Of a DNA stretch of 64,000 nucleotides, positions 24,110-33,683 are shown piece by piece. The notes under the pieces were generated by a model. The model searched no databases. It was not told the DNA's origin and was given only the letters and a program-made list of their open reading frames with translations. How positions within the stretch are numbered: position 1 is the first letter of the stretch; every line of letters begins with the position of its first letter. Origin of the DNA: Rhyzopertha dominica (taxonomy: Eukaryota; Arthropoda; Insecta; Coleoptera; Bostrichidae); contig QCXZ01000064.1 in the NCBI GenBank assembly GCA_025024175.1, positions 44,165,325 to 44,229,324 on the forward strand. Direction: 5' to 3'. The position numbers and the translations under genes were made by a program.

Positions 24110-25212
24110 GGGTATTATCACTTTTTTTGAAAATTACGTAAAATGAATCTTGAAGTGCATATATATCGTACGGCATGTTAAAAAAAACAAAAAAATATTT
24201 GTAGGTAAAAAATTTTAGGTCTGAAATTCGAATCTTCGGAGTCACCGCCAAAACACTTCTATCCAAGGTTATTCAACTCGTGACGTCAAGTGTCATGTAA
24301 ACATTACCGAGGAGCGTGCTGTTTAATGGTGGAGTATCAGTCTTGTATTGCAAAAGCTTTTGTGTGGTGTTTATTGAAAGGACGGTGTCGCACCAAAAAG
24401 TGATTTGTGTAGTTTTACAAGCATCTATTATGTATGGAAAACAAAACAAGTGTTGTTTTGTACATGGTTATAAAAGTACTTCAGTCAGTACAGCTAACAA
24501 AATTTTTGTAACCGTTCCTCGAGATTATCAACGTATGAAAAAGTTGTTTAAGGCCCCTAGACGTGATATGTCGAAATCGCAGAGTTTGTTTTTCTGTTGT
24601 GAAGATCATCTTAATTATTACTGTAAGTTTTATTATTCTTTTTGGGGTTATAAGTGTTTACCATTCAGTTTCCATTTTGTGGTTTAGGGTACATTTTTGA
24701 TTCTTACATTTTTATGTTTATAAATAGTATTTTTCCAACAACCCACTGTGATCAAATTATCAATGCTACGTTAATTCGATAAAAAGATCACTTATGCTGT
24801 TGTTTTTACGTTCATCTCCGCCGCGTTGAACCGTTCGTCGCTGTACACAAATTCCATAACAATGAACGTGCCTTCAGAAGTCATAACTCATGCGTATTTC
24901 ACTTTTTCTTGGTGTATTTTAATTCGCTTCTCACAAAATGAACGCAAACTACAAACTGATAAATTGACGGGCTGAGGCTGACGCGTGACGCGCTGACCCC
25001 AGATGTAAATAAGCGGCCATTTACAAGACACCTTACGTCACGGCCAATATGTTCGCGTTTTGGCGGTCCCTTTAAATATTCACATTTTTAATATTAATAA
25101 TACACCTTACGATCCATTTTTTCGAATTTATAAGCTGTCACAGCTGTTTTGTGGATTAGATGCTACCTATTAATATGCAATTTAATCAAATATAAATACA
25201 TGGCTAATACCC
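24110..25212 (+). mobile_element. THAP-domain non-autonomous DNA element, copy 1
   Basis: The element is bounded by GGGTATTATCAC on the left and the reverse complement of GGGTATTAGCC on the right, flanked by AATT and AACT. Just inside are inverted subterminal blocks, ACCGCCAAAAC near 24245 and GCGTTTTGGCGGT near 25055. A TGACGTCA-like palindrome sits near 24281 and another imperfect one near 25035. A nearly identical element lies at 58443-59722. The only coding potential is one THAP finger (24430-24622). No catalytic domain is present, so it must be a deletion derivative or depend on another element. Confidence 0.75.
24430..24687 (+). CDS. Solitary THAP zinc-finger ORF in copy 1
   Basis: The frame opens MYGKQNKCCFVHGYKSTS and continues with KIFVTVPRDYQRMKKLFKAP and then SLFFCCEDHL. 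This is the THAP layout: an N-terminal Cys cluster, a basic RxxMKKLFKAxRR helix, and a C-terminal C-x2-H. THAP proteins bind DNA through this finger; it also occurs in P-element and Kolobok-type transposases. The second zinc ligand expected in the CxxxxC pair appears as Tyr (CFVHGY). A GTAAGT donor at 24623 follows the finger, so the last residues of the frame (to the stop at 24687) are probably intron. An in-frame extension upstream to 24316 lacks conservation, and I prefer the ATG at 24430. Confidence 0.5.
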   Translation: MYGKQNKCCFVHGYKSTSVSTANKIFVTVPRDYQRMKKLFKAPRRDMSKSQSLFFCCEDHLNYYCKFYYSFWGYKCLPFSFHFVV

Positions 25213-25639
25213 AACTGAAAAGTACACGTAGATACAAGGGCTTTATTAATACCTTTTTTTATTATTAGAAAGTTACATATTACGTTGTAAAGCCAATGAG
25301 CTGAACTATGTTACACAAATAATCGTGTTGGCTAGTATTATTTCTTGTGTTTTCAAATGTTTAACACATCAATTCCAAAATTTCTTTTTTTTTAATAAAA
25401 TATTTTTGTGCAGTGTGTGCACTGTTCTCGCGTAGTGTCTACCGCACTGCAAGTTTCAGGAGATTTATTAAATGTGCTAGTAAGGTGTATGAAATAATAT
25501 ACGAGTAATAAAAATTATTGAATGAAATTGGACGATCGTGAAAAATATACGCTAGAGTATTTTATTAAAAGCAATGTTATAACACCGATACAGTCACTAA
25601 ACTATACACTGAATGCAGCTTCAACCAACACATTTGTTG

Positions 25640-26060
25640 GTTGTTACCATCAACAATGAGAACCGAGATCGCTTTGGATTTAATATGCGGTGCGTTTTCG
25701 TTAAAAGTAAATTATTAGATATAAAATTTGGGAAAACAGCTTTACTACTAAACGTTATCGTATCATCAACCGACATAGCAGGGAGCAATATTTAGATCGT
25801 ATACCATTAGATGACAGAAGTAAGCTTTATTTTCAACAAGATAGTGTTATAACATAATTTAAGAACAATTTGGAACTTAAACGCTGTAATCTCTTATAAT
25901 AAGTGAAATTTAAGCAATTAGTCGATTAGATACCTACCGCAGTCACCGGATTTATCACACTTAGGCCCCTTTTTGGGAAATAATGTATATAGAAATCTTG
26001 AAGAACTAAGACAAAATTTTAAAGAGGGCGTAATTCCATTTACAATCTTCATATTAAGAA
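25640..26060 (+). mobile_element. Mariner-like transposase fragment
   Basis: The plus strand encodes LDRIPLDDRSKLYFQQDSVI near 25795-25855, matching the second catalytic Asp block (QQDGAP in live copies). About 90 bp downstream comes LPQSPDLSHL, then a degenerate FFLWGN and VYRNLEELRQNFKEG (25940-26030), the third catalytic block. Several frameshifts separate them. It belongs to the same broad IS630/mariner clade as the copies at 13870-15330 and 39982-41095. The termini are not identified. Confidence 0.7.
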
Positions 26061-27274
26061 TTCTACTTGTAATATAAATTAATAAATAATAAAACAGAAA
26101 TTATTTTGAATATATTTAGCATGATCATTATTGTGGTTGAATTTCCTACTACAAGAAAACAGTCAAATAAAATATACTATTTAGAAAAAATACGCAAATA
26201 TAAAAAAGTGAACTCCGTGAATTATTATACATATTTTGAAACTAATATATAGTAAGCTACGATTTTTATGTAAAAAGCACAACTTAAATATTATAGCTAA
26301 ACAAAAAGTTACTCAAAGTTACCTCTGTCCCTTTTTCATTGTTTGAGCAAGCAATCGACTTACTGATTTGCAGTTAAAGACATAACAGTTGCTGATTACA
26401 GAAACCATTGCTCTTTGATGAAATATGAAACTGATCTAATTGAATTCAATGCTTGGCGGGACCTGGTCTGTAGACTGTACAGTAGCGACGCATCCATTAA
26501 AAAGGATTTGTGCTAGTACCATAGTAGAGACTACTCATATTCTTGAAATAGTAGAAAATCATATTAATGAATATGTCAACTTTCATACGTTATAAAAATT
26601 CAGTTTGCAAATTGCAAGCGTTCAGTTATTATTTGCTGATACCTAGTATATCAGTCTATAAAAACAGCTTGAAACGTAACCTTTAGTATATACAACAAAA
26701 AACCTTACCACGTTAAAACACGTAATGACATTTTACGTTAATTGAACTAATCATTGTCCGTTTTAGCTATATCACTTAAAAGTCCTACTGAATGTGTCAG
26801 TATTAAGCTGGTGTTTGAGTTGTAAGGTTCGTGGGTAAGTAGCACATAAATTTTCCTAAATATGTTTGTTTTGGGACATAAACGAGAACAAAAACATTTT
26901 GAATGTACTTACTACGGTGCTTATAGCAAAATATGGAGAGGTAAAAATTTTACCAACATACATAGAATGTCATAACTTGGCTTTAAGTTGATCACAGTTA
27001 AATACATTTTTAGATTAATAAATTGAATTGCTACCATTATTATTAAATTTTCTCAATGTATTCGAAATTTGTAGATTTGGTATCCATATGACAGTACACT
27101 TTATGCTATGAAATTTGGTGTAACATACAGCAGCATCAATAAATCAGACTAAAATTGATGAATTTACTGCAAATTTAGAAATTACAGCATTTACAAATAC
27201 CACGTTTTAGTTTAATTACATCCCGTTCAAACGGGCCCGAATTTACTGAATCAATAGCACACTACACAGTTGTA
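26061..27274. other. Gene-free AT-rich interval
   Basis: I see no open frame with a recognisable domain, no RNA gene and no bounded repeat here. It lies between a mariner fragment and a TA-flanked MITE. Confidence 0.5.
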
Positions 27275-28698
27275 CAGGGTGCTCCAGTTATTGTGGTAGC
27301 AGCCAAGGAGTACTCGATAACGCAATATAGCGCATTTACACAGCCTTGCCAGATTTTGAATACTGAATCAAACTTTTTTTTAAATAGAACCATCAACTGT
27401 ATTAGACTCTATTAAGATACATGTGTCCTAAAATTAACAGTATCGGAGATACGCAGACGTTCTAAAACTGATATCTCCCACCTACATTTAATCGGCAGAT
27501 TTTGAACTTATCTGCGTTTATTTGTAACGTGTACATATAAGCATAGTGTGGCCATACGGTGACAATTTTTTCAATTATTTTCTTTATTTGATCTATCGGG
27601 ATGAAATTCTGGTGGGACATTTTCCGATTTTCCTCTAATGTTTTAGCAAATATACCTGCAAAACCAGTAAAGCTTTCCGAATTTTCACAACTAATATATG
27701 AAGTTGGATTTACATACAGTTTTAAATGTCAATAGTTCTTGATGAAGTATCTTTGATCTTTAATGAAAATTTTCGGAAATCGTCAGGAAATGTTAGGGAG
27801 GGTCAAATTCGAACTTATACGGACAGACACAGATTAAAATCACTTTACCAAAAACTATCAATATTCAAAACGGCATGTACATCCAATTTCAAATTTTAGT
27901 TTTTTAATTTTGTCGAGTTTTACCGTTTTATCGGTATATTTTCCAACGCATTAGAGCAAAAATCGTAGAGTTTCCCACCAAAAAATTAACATAACAAACC
28001 ACGGACGCGCCAGTGTATTTCAAATACGACAGTGAAAACCGCAAGTCTCTGTCTTTTTTTGTTGATCAACCACGACTCTCTAAAGACGGTCATATACACT
28101 TGCTTGCAACCCAATTTTGAAGACACATGGCGTCCGACGCATGTATGGTCACAATGTGCTTACCTATACAGTCACTGTAGTAACGCGTAAGGTCACTGTA
28201 TACACGTATAAGGTACCGCCAACTCTCAGGTCTCAGGTTTGATCCGGTAACTCAGAAAACAGAATGATACTTTTCCCTATGGTGCAAGCGGGAGATGGAT
28301 TTCGACTTTACCTAGCAACCATCGTTGTCAAATCAGGCACTAACAGAGATAGAATTATCGGGAACAATATATCGCAACCGTCGTCCCTTCCTTTCAAGGT
28401 ATACTGACCTTACAACGTGATGTCAAATACGCCCCCTAGCGGGAAACAAAATCTTTTTAGTAAATTTCTCTGAGACATTATTATTAAAAAAAAACATGCT
28501 GAAAGTGATAACATAGTACTTTTCAAGATACAACTCTTAGGGAGGGTTGCACAAACGTGGGTCAATTTGATCGCGGTCTCAACCTCGGATGCAAACAACA
28601 AATATTAAGCGTTCCTATTGGTGTTGCCATGGTTTGATTCGAGGTTAACACCGCGATGAAATTGCGTTTGTGCAACCAGCCGTTAGTGAATCACCCTG
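27275..28698. mobile_element. TA-flanked element with CAGGGTG termini
   Basis: The left end is TA followed by CAGGGTGCTCCAG. The right end is TGAATCACCCTG followed by TA. The CAGGGTG inverted terminus with a TA flank is typical of Tc1/mariner-type MITEs. There is no transposase frame. The interior is composite: AT-rich, with a separate palindromic MITE at 28545-28677 close to the right end. Because another CACCCTG-TA end lies at 28917, the pairing of ends is not certain. Confidence 0.45.
28545..28677. mobile_element. Short palindromic MITE
   Basis: GGTTGCACAAACG at the left end mirrors CGTTTGTGCAACC at the right end. The mirror continues inward with ATTTGATCGCGGT against ACCGCGATGAAAT and with CTCAACCTCG against CGAGGTTAAC. 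The whole 133 bp could fold as one hairpin. I see no clear target duplication. Confidence 0.7.
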
Positions 28699-28777
28699 TA
28701 GATTACGAAATTATTTAGTATGGTAACAAATAATTAATTTGACTGACTACAGCTCTTTATATACCACTATACAACAT

Positions 28778-28917
28778 AGGGCGTCCCATTTCAGCGTGTT
28801 TCCTTAATCCCACCACATTTCAAAATATGAAAACTTGTCCAAATTGTTAGTCAGCATGGTGGACTGCCGGTTATACCGGAAATACACCAACCTTGTTGTT
28901 ATAAAGGGAACACCCTG
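28778..28917. mobile_element. Small TA-flanked MITE
   Basis: The left end AGGGCGTCCCATTT and the reverse complement of the right end, CAGGGTGTTCCCTTT, form an imperfect terminal inverted repeat, with TA on both sides. The 140-bp interior contains a short inverted core around GCCGGTTATACCGG. It is non-coding. Confidence 0.45.
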
Positions 28918-29639
28918 TATATATTACTGAACTTTGGGATTCTTACTAATATTATTATTCGCCCAAACACGTATCTAGTGCCGTTCGGCATAATCTACGA
29001 TCTTGTGGGAAATATGACGTTGCGGTGTCATTCGAGCATGTTTTTGAAGCCATAAAATACAGGAATGTAGGGTTCTCGATATTTGTTAGAAGAAAGTGCT
29101 ATTATTTTATTGCAGGAGAAGTTGTTTCGACATAAGGTACCTAAGGCGCGCTTTAGGTGTAGGTAGGCACACTGGTCAACCCCCACCACCAGAGCGGCAA
29201 CTTTAGTGGCGGCAATTTCGCTGGTAGTAAACATATTGCTAATACATTATGCAGTGCAATTGGTACAAGAAAAATATTTGCCTTGATGGGGCGGCGTAAG
29301 CTGCTGTTATTTCATTTATAACCTTCCTTAAGTGCTACTATGAAATAAAACGCACAAGTACTTTTATACCTCACAGTTTGCACGAATGGGTGTCCTCATA
29401 CAATTTACCTGTATTTCATATTAATAAAGTTCATCAAATAATAAATATATCGAGATTTTTAAAGAACTATTGACGCGCATGTTAGGGTTTTGAATGTTTA
29501 ATAAAAGTCGGTAATCAAAACAAAATTAGGCGAATGTACATCGTGTGGGGAAAACAAGACAGCAACTAAACAGGTCAATGTTGCTTCTACAAAAATAGTC
29601 TTCACGAAGTCTATTAAATCGACTATATTTAACAAATTG

Positions 29640-30650
29640 GCAAAGCGCTTTCAGCTTTTATTAGCTATCATCACTGCATAATAATCTAAATACAGAAATA
29701 CAAAGTAATTTATAAAACTGACGTCAAATTCGAAATAAGCTATCTTGACTTCAAACAAAAAAGTAACCAGCATGCCAAAAGCACAAACATGAACTCAATG
29801 ATCAAATTAAGAATTTAGAATAGGACAACTAAAATTACAAAAATCATTCAAACTTGTAGAATTAAGAATTTAAATTATTTAAAGATGCAGTTTGTTTAAA
29901 TGACAATAAATGATTTGCTAACGAAGAATTTGTATTAACTATATCAGTATTTTTATATTTTTTCATATTGTTTTAAATGTTCATTGCCTTTAATTGAAAA
30001 AGATCTTCCAGTTTGACCAATATAAACAAAATTACAATCGCTACAAGAAAAACTATAAACTTCCAAATGATTAAAAACTGGAATTTTGCCTTTATTGTGA
30101 ACAAAACGGGAAAACACTGCCTACCGTAGAAAATCCAACACTTATTCCTTGAGAGGAAGACTATTTAGATAATCTAAGTGAGACGACCAACAAACCGGAT
30201 ACCAAATTCCGGCTTCTGCAATATAAATGATGGTAAAAGAAAATATTTGAGGTATAATTTTTGTAATACATAATTTGTAAAGTTATTATTAAAAGCAATT
30301 TGAAAAATTACACCCAGTTCCTTTTCAAAAGTGTTTAAAGAAAGAGATAATTTAAAAAGTCTGTTAAAAAGAGAATGAAATACGGATATTTTGTGTGCAT
30401 AAGGGTGAAAAGAAAAGTAATTAATAATGTTATCGGTGCATGTAGGTTTTCTAAAAATTTCGTAATATATGTAAGCAGAAGACAAGAATGGAATTTGATT
30501 ATTAATTTCTATTTCATAACTAAAATTTATAAAATCATAAAGAGAATTAATAAATGTAAGAAAATCGTTTTAAGTCATTGTGATTTCCTGTAAAAAGGCA
30601 CAAAACGTCATCTACATAACGATAATCGTTATTTAGGCATAATTTAGGTC
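29640..30650 (-). mobile_element. Penelope-like element with RT and GIY-YIG remnants
   Basis: Read on the minus strand, the RT catalytic motif appears first as NNDYRYVDDVLCLFTGN near 30620. It is followed by YEIFRKPTCTDNIINYFSFH and then HKISVFHSLFNRLFKLSLSL (30300-30480), the conserved thumb region of Penelope-like RTs. Farther on, EVYSFSCSDCNFVYIGQTGR (30001-30065) matches the zinc-knuckle/GIY-YIG endonuclease of these elements. The tail near 29650 contains GATGATAGCTAATAAAAGCT, as in other Penelope 3' ends. Frameshifts and stops show it is dead. The sequence upstream of the YVDD block contains two copies of CAGACAGCATAGCATAGA and looks rearranged. Confidence 0.85.
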
Positions 30651-31309
30651 TAGTGCAGACAGCATAGCATAGAACTAATTCTACTAGACCTGAACTACAC
30701 GGACGAGCTGTAACAACGGCAAAACAAATCTTATGTAGTTGATTGCGGTGCAGACAGCATAGCATAGACATTTATTTATATTTATTTATATTAGACCTAT
30801 GCAGGAGAATTTTAAATCTCCTATTGAACAGAATGTTATCTGCCAACATTCGTCTGAGCGAATCTTGGAGTAAGTATATGTGTGTGAAAAATATAGTATC
30901 GTATAGTAGGTACTTAGAGGGTATTCTGATATAAATGCAGAAGAATTAGCTGAGGCATTGTGTGTAGTGGTTGCAGTGTTAGTAATAACTAATAAATATA
31001 TTGAAATTAATAATTTAAAATGTATTACTAACTAAACTTCAGAGTAGCATTAGGCATTTTATAGATATACATAGAGATGTGAGGTGGAGAACGTTCTCAT
31101 TGTGCTTACAGAGCATATTCGCGAACGTTCCTGCTACCCTGAGTACGTTCCGTCGGGAACGTTCTCTGTTGTGCTCGAGCACGATGAGCATAAGAGCATA
31201 AACAGAAAAATGGCGTGTTGGCAGCGTGTGGTGACGTTAGCGCATGTGCACTTTGTAACCATGACTGCTCGTGCGTTCGTTTTTTTGGTTATGTTTTCGT
31301 TTCGTAACT

Positions 31310-31793
31310 ATTTATGCCTGCAAATTTTGCCACGCCGAATACGCAAGACATGCCACCAGAATGGTAAGACATTTGCGTAAGTGTCTTAAATGTCCATCTG
31401 ATGTAAAAGCATTTTTCGGATATGATAAAAAATCGTATAATCCGAAAATGAATGACACAAACGCAAGCGCTTCTTCACAAGCCATTCCAAGAAAAGAATT
31501 GATGGATGTCGATAGAGCCAGAGGTAGACGACACTGCCTCAGAGATATCTTCCACCGCCACCGGTTCCAGTTCCAGACCACGTTCCCAGTTTAGAAATTT
31601 CTTTGACACAATGCCTACCGCAGAAAAGACTGAATTAGACAGACTTCTAGCACGAGCAATTTATGCTAGTTGTACACCTCTAGGTATTACTGAAAATCCT
31701 GAATGGGTTAAATTTTTTAGAAAGTTACGACCAAGTTATCTTTTGCCCAGTCGGTACCAAATATCCAATGGACTTCTAAATGACGAATACTAG
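31310..31793 (+). pseudogene. hAT transposase N-terminal part (BED finger), frameshifted
   Basis: One frame carries CKFCHAEYARHATRMVRHL then RKC (31319-31386), a BED-type zinc finger of C-x2-C...H-x3-5-C form. A shift near 31510-31590 moves the reading to a second frame, with EVDDTASEISSTATGSSSRP and then ELDRLLARAIYASCTPLGIT, ENPEWVKFFRKL and RPSYLLPSRY. The second part resembles the start of the DUF659 region found in BED-finger hAT transposases. Reading ends at a stop at 31791, although the following SAKNNIKTKIDEAL would continue the domain in the same frame. Confidence 0.65.
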
Positions 31794-32325
31794 TCAGCAA
31801 AAAATAACATTAAGACAAAAATTGATGAAGCTCTTACCCTCGGCATGCAATGCGATGGCAGAATATGTTGCGAAAACAGACATGTTTGGAAAACAGTTTG
31901 TCTGGAGCAGTGCAGAGAAGATGTATCCGATAACGTGGTGGAAAGGCTTTTATTCTAAATCATCGTTGAAAAATGCTCTTCTAAGTTTGCCGCCATCTTC
32001 AGCAGCCACTGAACGTACGTTCAGTAAATATAGTTTCATACATACGAAGAAACGAAATAAACTCACTAAGGAACGTGCAGGAAAATTAACATATATTGCA
32101 TGTAACTTAACTTTGGCAAATCAAAATGAAACGCGTAAGAACCAAGAAGCTGTGAACAGTGAAAATCCTAATACTAACGAGAACGATGACAGCGACTGGA
32201 GCGAAAGTGAAGAAGTACCAATAATAGACCAAGACGAAAGAGAAAACGAGGAGGAAGCACAAGCAAAAGAAGTCGAAGTTGAGATTGATGAGGAAAACGA
32301 CAGCGGAGAAAATGGAAATGACTAG
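31780..32325 (+). CDS. hAT transposase C-terminal dimerisation domain ORF
   Basis: This 181-residue open frame holds the hAT dimerisation region: LLSLPPSSAATERTFSKYSF followed by HTKKRNKLTKERAGKLTYIA. The upstream FVWSSAEKMYPITWWKGFYS region belongs to the same domain. The last 60 or so residues are strongly acidic (NENDDSDWSESEE and similar). The domain normally follows about 300 residues of catalytic core, which are absent, and the join lies near 31850. The frame is uninterrupted, unusual among the fossils here, so a small dimerisation-only protein is possible but unproven. Confidence 0.6.
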   Translation: MTNTSQQKITLRQKLMKLLPSACNAMAEYVAKTDMFGKQFVWSSAEKMYPITWWKGFYSKSSLKNALLSLPPSSAATERTFSKYSFIHTKKRNKLTKERAGKLTYIACNLTLANQNETRKNQEAVNSENPNTNENDDSDWSESEEVPIIDQDERENEEEAQAKEVEVEIDEENDSGENGND

Positions 32326-32658
32326 GTTTTAACTTTTGAAATCTAAAAGTTTTTTTTACATTCAAAAATCTCATTTTGTTTGTGTTAGATTTGTGAAGAA
32401 TGTTATCTGCGGTAGTTTCGTAAAGAATTTTATTTGTGTTAGTTTTTGTAACGAATTAATTTTTTTGTTTTGCGAATGCATGTTTCATTTTGTGTAATAG
32501 TATTACAGAACATTATATATTATGCCTTTTTCATTCTCCTGTTTCTGTATTTATGTTATTGCTCGTTCATGCTTGTTTATTCTCGTTTTTGCTCCATCGT
32601 GCTCGGGGAACGTTCTCCAAAAATGCATGCTCGAGCATTTTACATCACTAGCTATACA

Positions 32659-33683
32659 AGTTAGTGCTTCTGGCCGTGAAAGAAATTTCTAGAAGATTAA
32701 ATTATCTAAAAGCTTTCTAAGATCAGGTACTATTCGCAAAGATCTCAACAACTTAGCTACGTTAGTTATGGAACCTGATATTTAGAATAGTTTAGACATA
32801 AGATAGATAAGAAGAAAATAAAATTTGAGAAGAAGTTTTTTCGTTAATAGAGAATTTTTATTTTATTTTTTTTTATAACATGTGTACATATTGTTTATTA
32901 TTAATGTTTGTACTTGCAAATATTATGTTAACTTCATTCAAACTGTATATTATAAGAGTAATGGTTTGTTATGTTGTAAAGACGATCTTTGATTTGTGAT
33001 TTACGTAACTAAAAGTATCATTTCACAATTTCGGTATTTTTAATAAAAAATAACTATGTTTATTAGCTGCACCAGTATCTAACAATATTTGAGAGATCTT
33101 CACTGCAGCGGGCCCATCTAAACAAATTCAACATGCATAGCTTGATTTTTAATAGAGCGTTATTATTTCTACACGGGTAGATGCAGAAAGATATTCTTTC
33201 CCATGTGATATGCCAGTTAGGTTGTTGCTGTCTTACGGTGTACACAAAATTAGCGAAAAATTGTAATGTTTGTTTATTAATCAATAATTAATTATCAGCC
33301 TACCGCATCAGTCTTGTTGTTTGTCATTCTAAATCTACAACCTGGGTTACGTCCTTTTGGAACTCACCAAGAAGACGTATGATTTTTCAAAAGACAATTG
33401 AACCGCCAAAGCAGTCTACAAATACCCAATATCATATCAAAAAACATAAAAATAAAAAAAAACTGGTCAGTAGGACTGCGCTGCTCATTAGCGGAAACTG
33501 TCATTTGCTAATGTTACTGACATTAAATGACACTCAAGACAACATTGGAAACAACTTTTGTCAATAACGCAGTTGGAGATAATGAAATTCTTTTGCTTTG
33601 GCAGGTCAAACGAAGCTTACGATCGGTTTTTTATTCACGGGCTCATTCCAAATACCACCCTGTCGTCAAAGCGGCATATATAC
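32659..33683. other. Interval between two hAT elements, no gene seen
   Basis: No gene is recognised. A minus-strand segment near 33060-33110 reads AAVKISQILLDTGAANKHSY, which contains a retropepsin-like LLDTGA motif. It is isolated, with no gag or RT next to it, so I do not call an element. Confidence 0.4.

Larger units (their letters stand above)
31072..32650 (+). mobile_element. hAT element, internally deleted, with TIRs and 8-bp duplication
   Basis: The element starts TAGAGATGT and ends with the reverse complement of TAGTGATGT. It is flanked by GATATACA (31064-31071) and GCTATACA (32651-32658), an 8-bp duplication with one mismatch, the hAT hallmark. Inside both ends lie inverted GGAGAACGTTC blocks (about 31085 and 32607) and GAGCA-rich blocks. 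It encodes a BED finger at the 5' side and a hAT dimerisation domain at the 3' side, but the catalytic RNase H-like core is missing. It is therefore non-autonomous. Confidence 0.88.

Noticed and set aside
33050..33120. Retropepsin-like LLDTGA motif on the minus strand
   Set aside because: A single short motif with stops close by and no neighbouring gag, RT or LTR; too weak to call an element.
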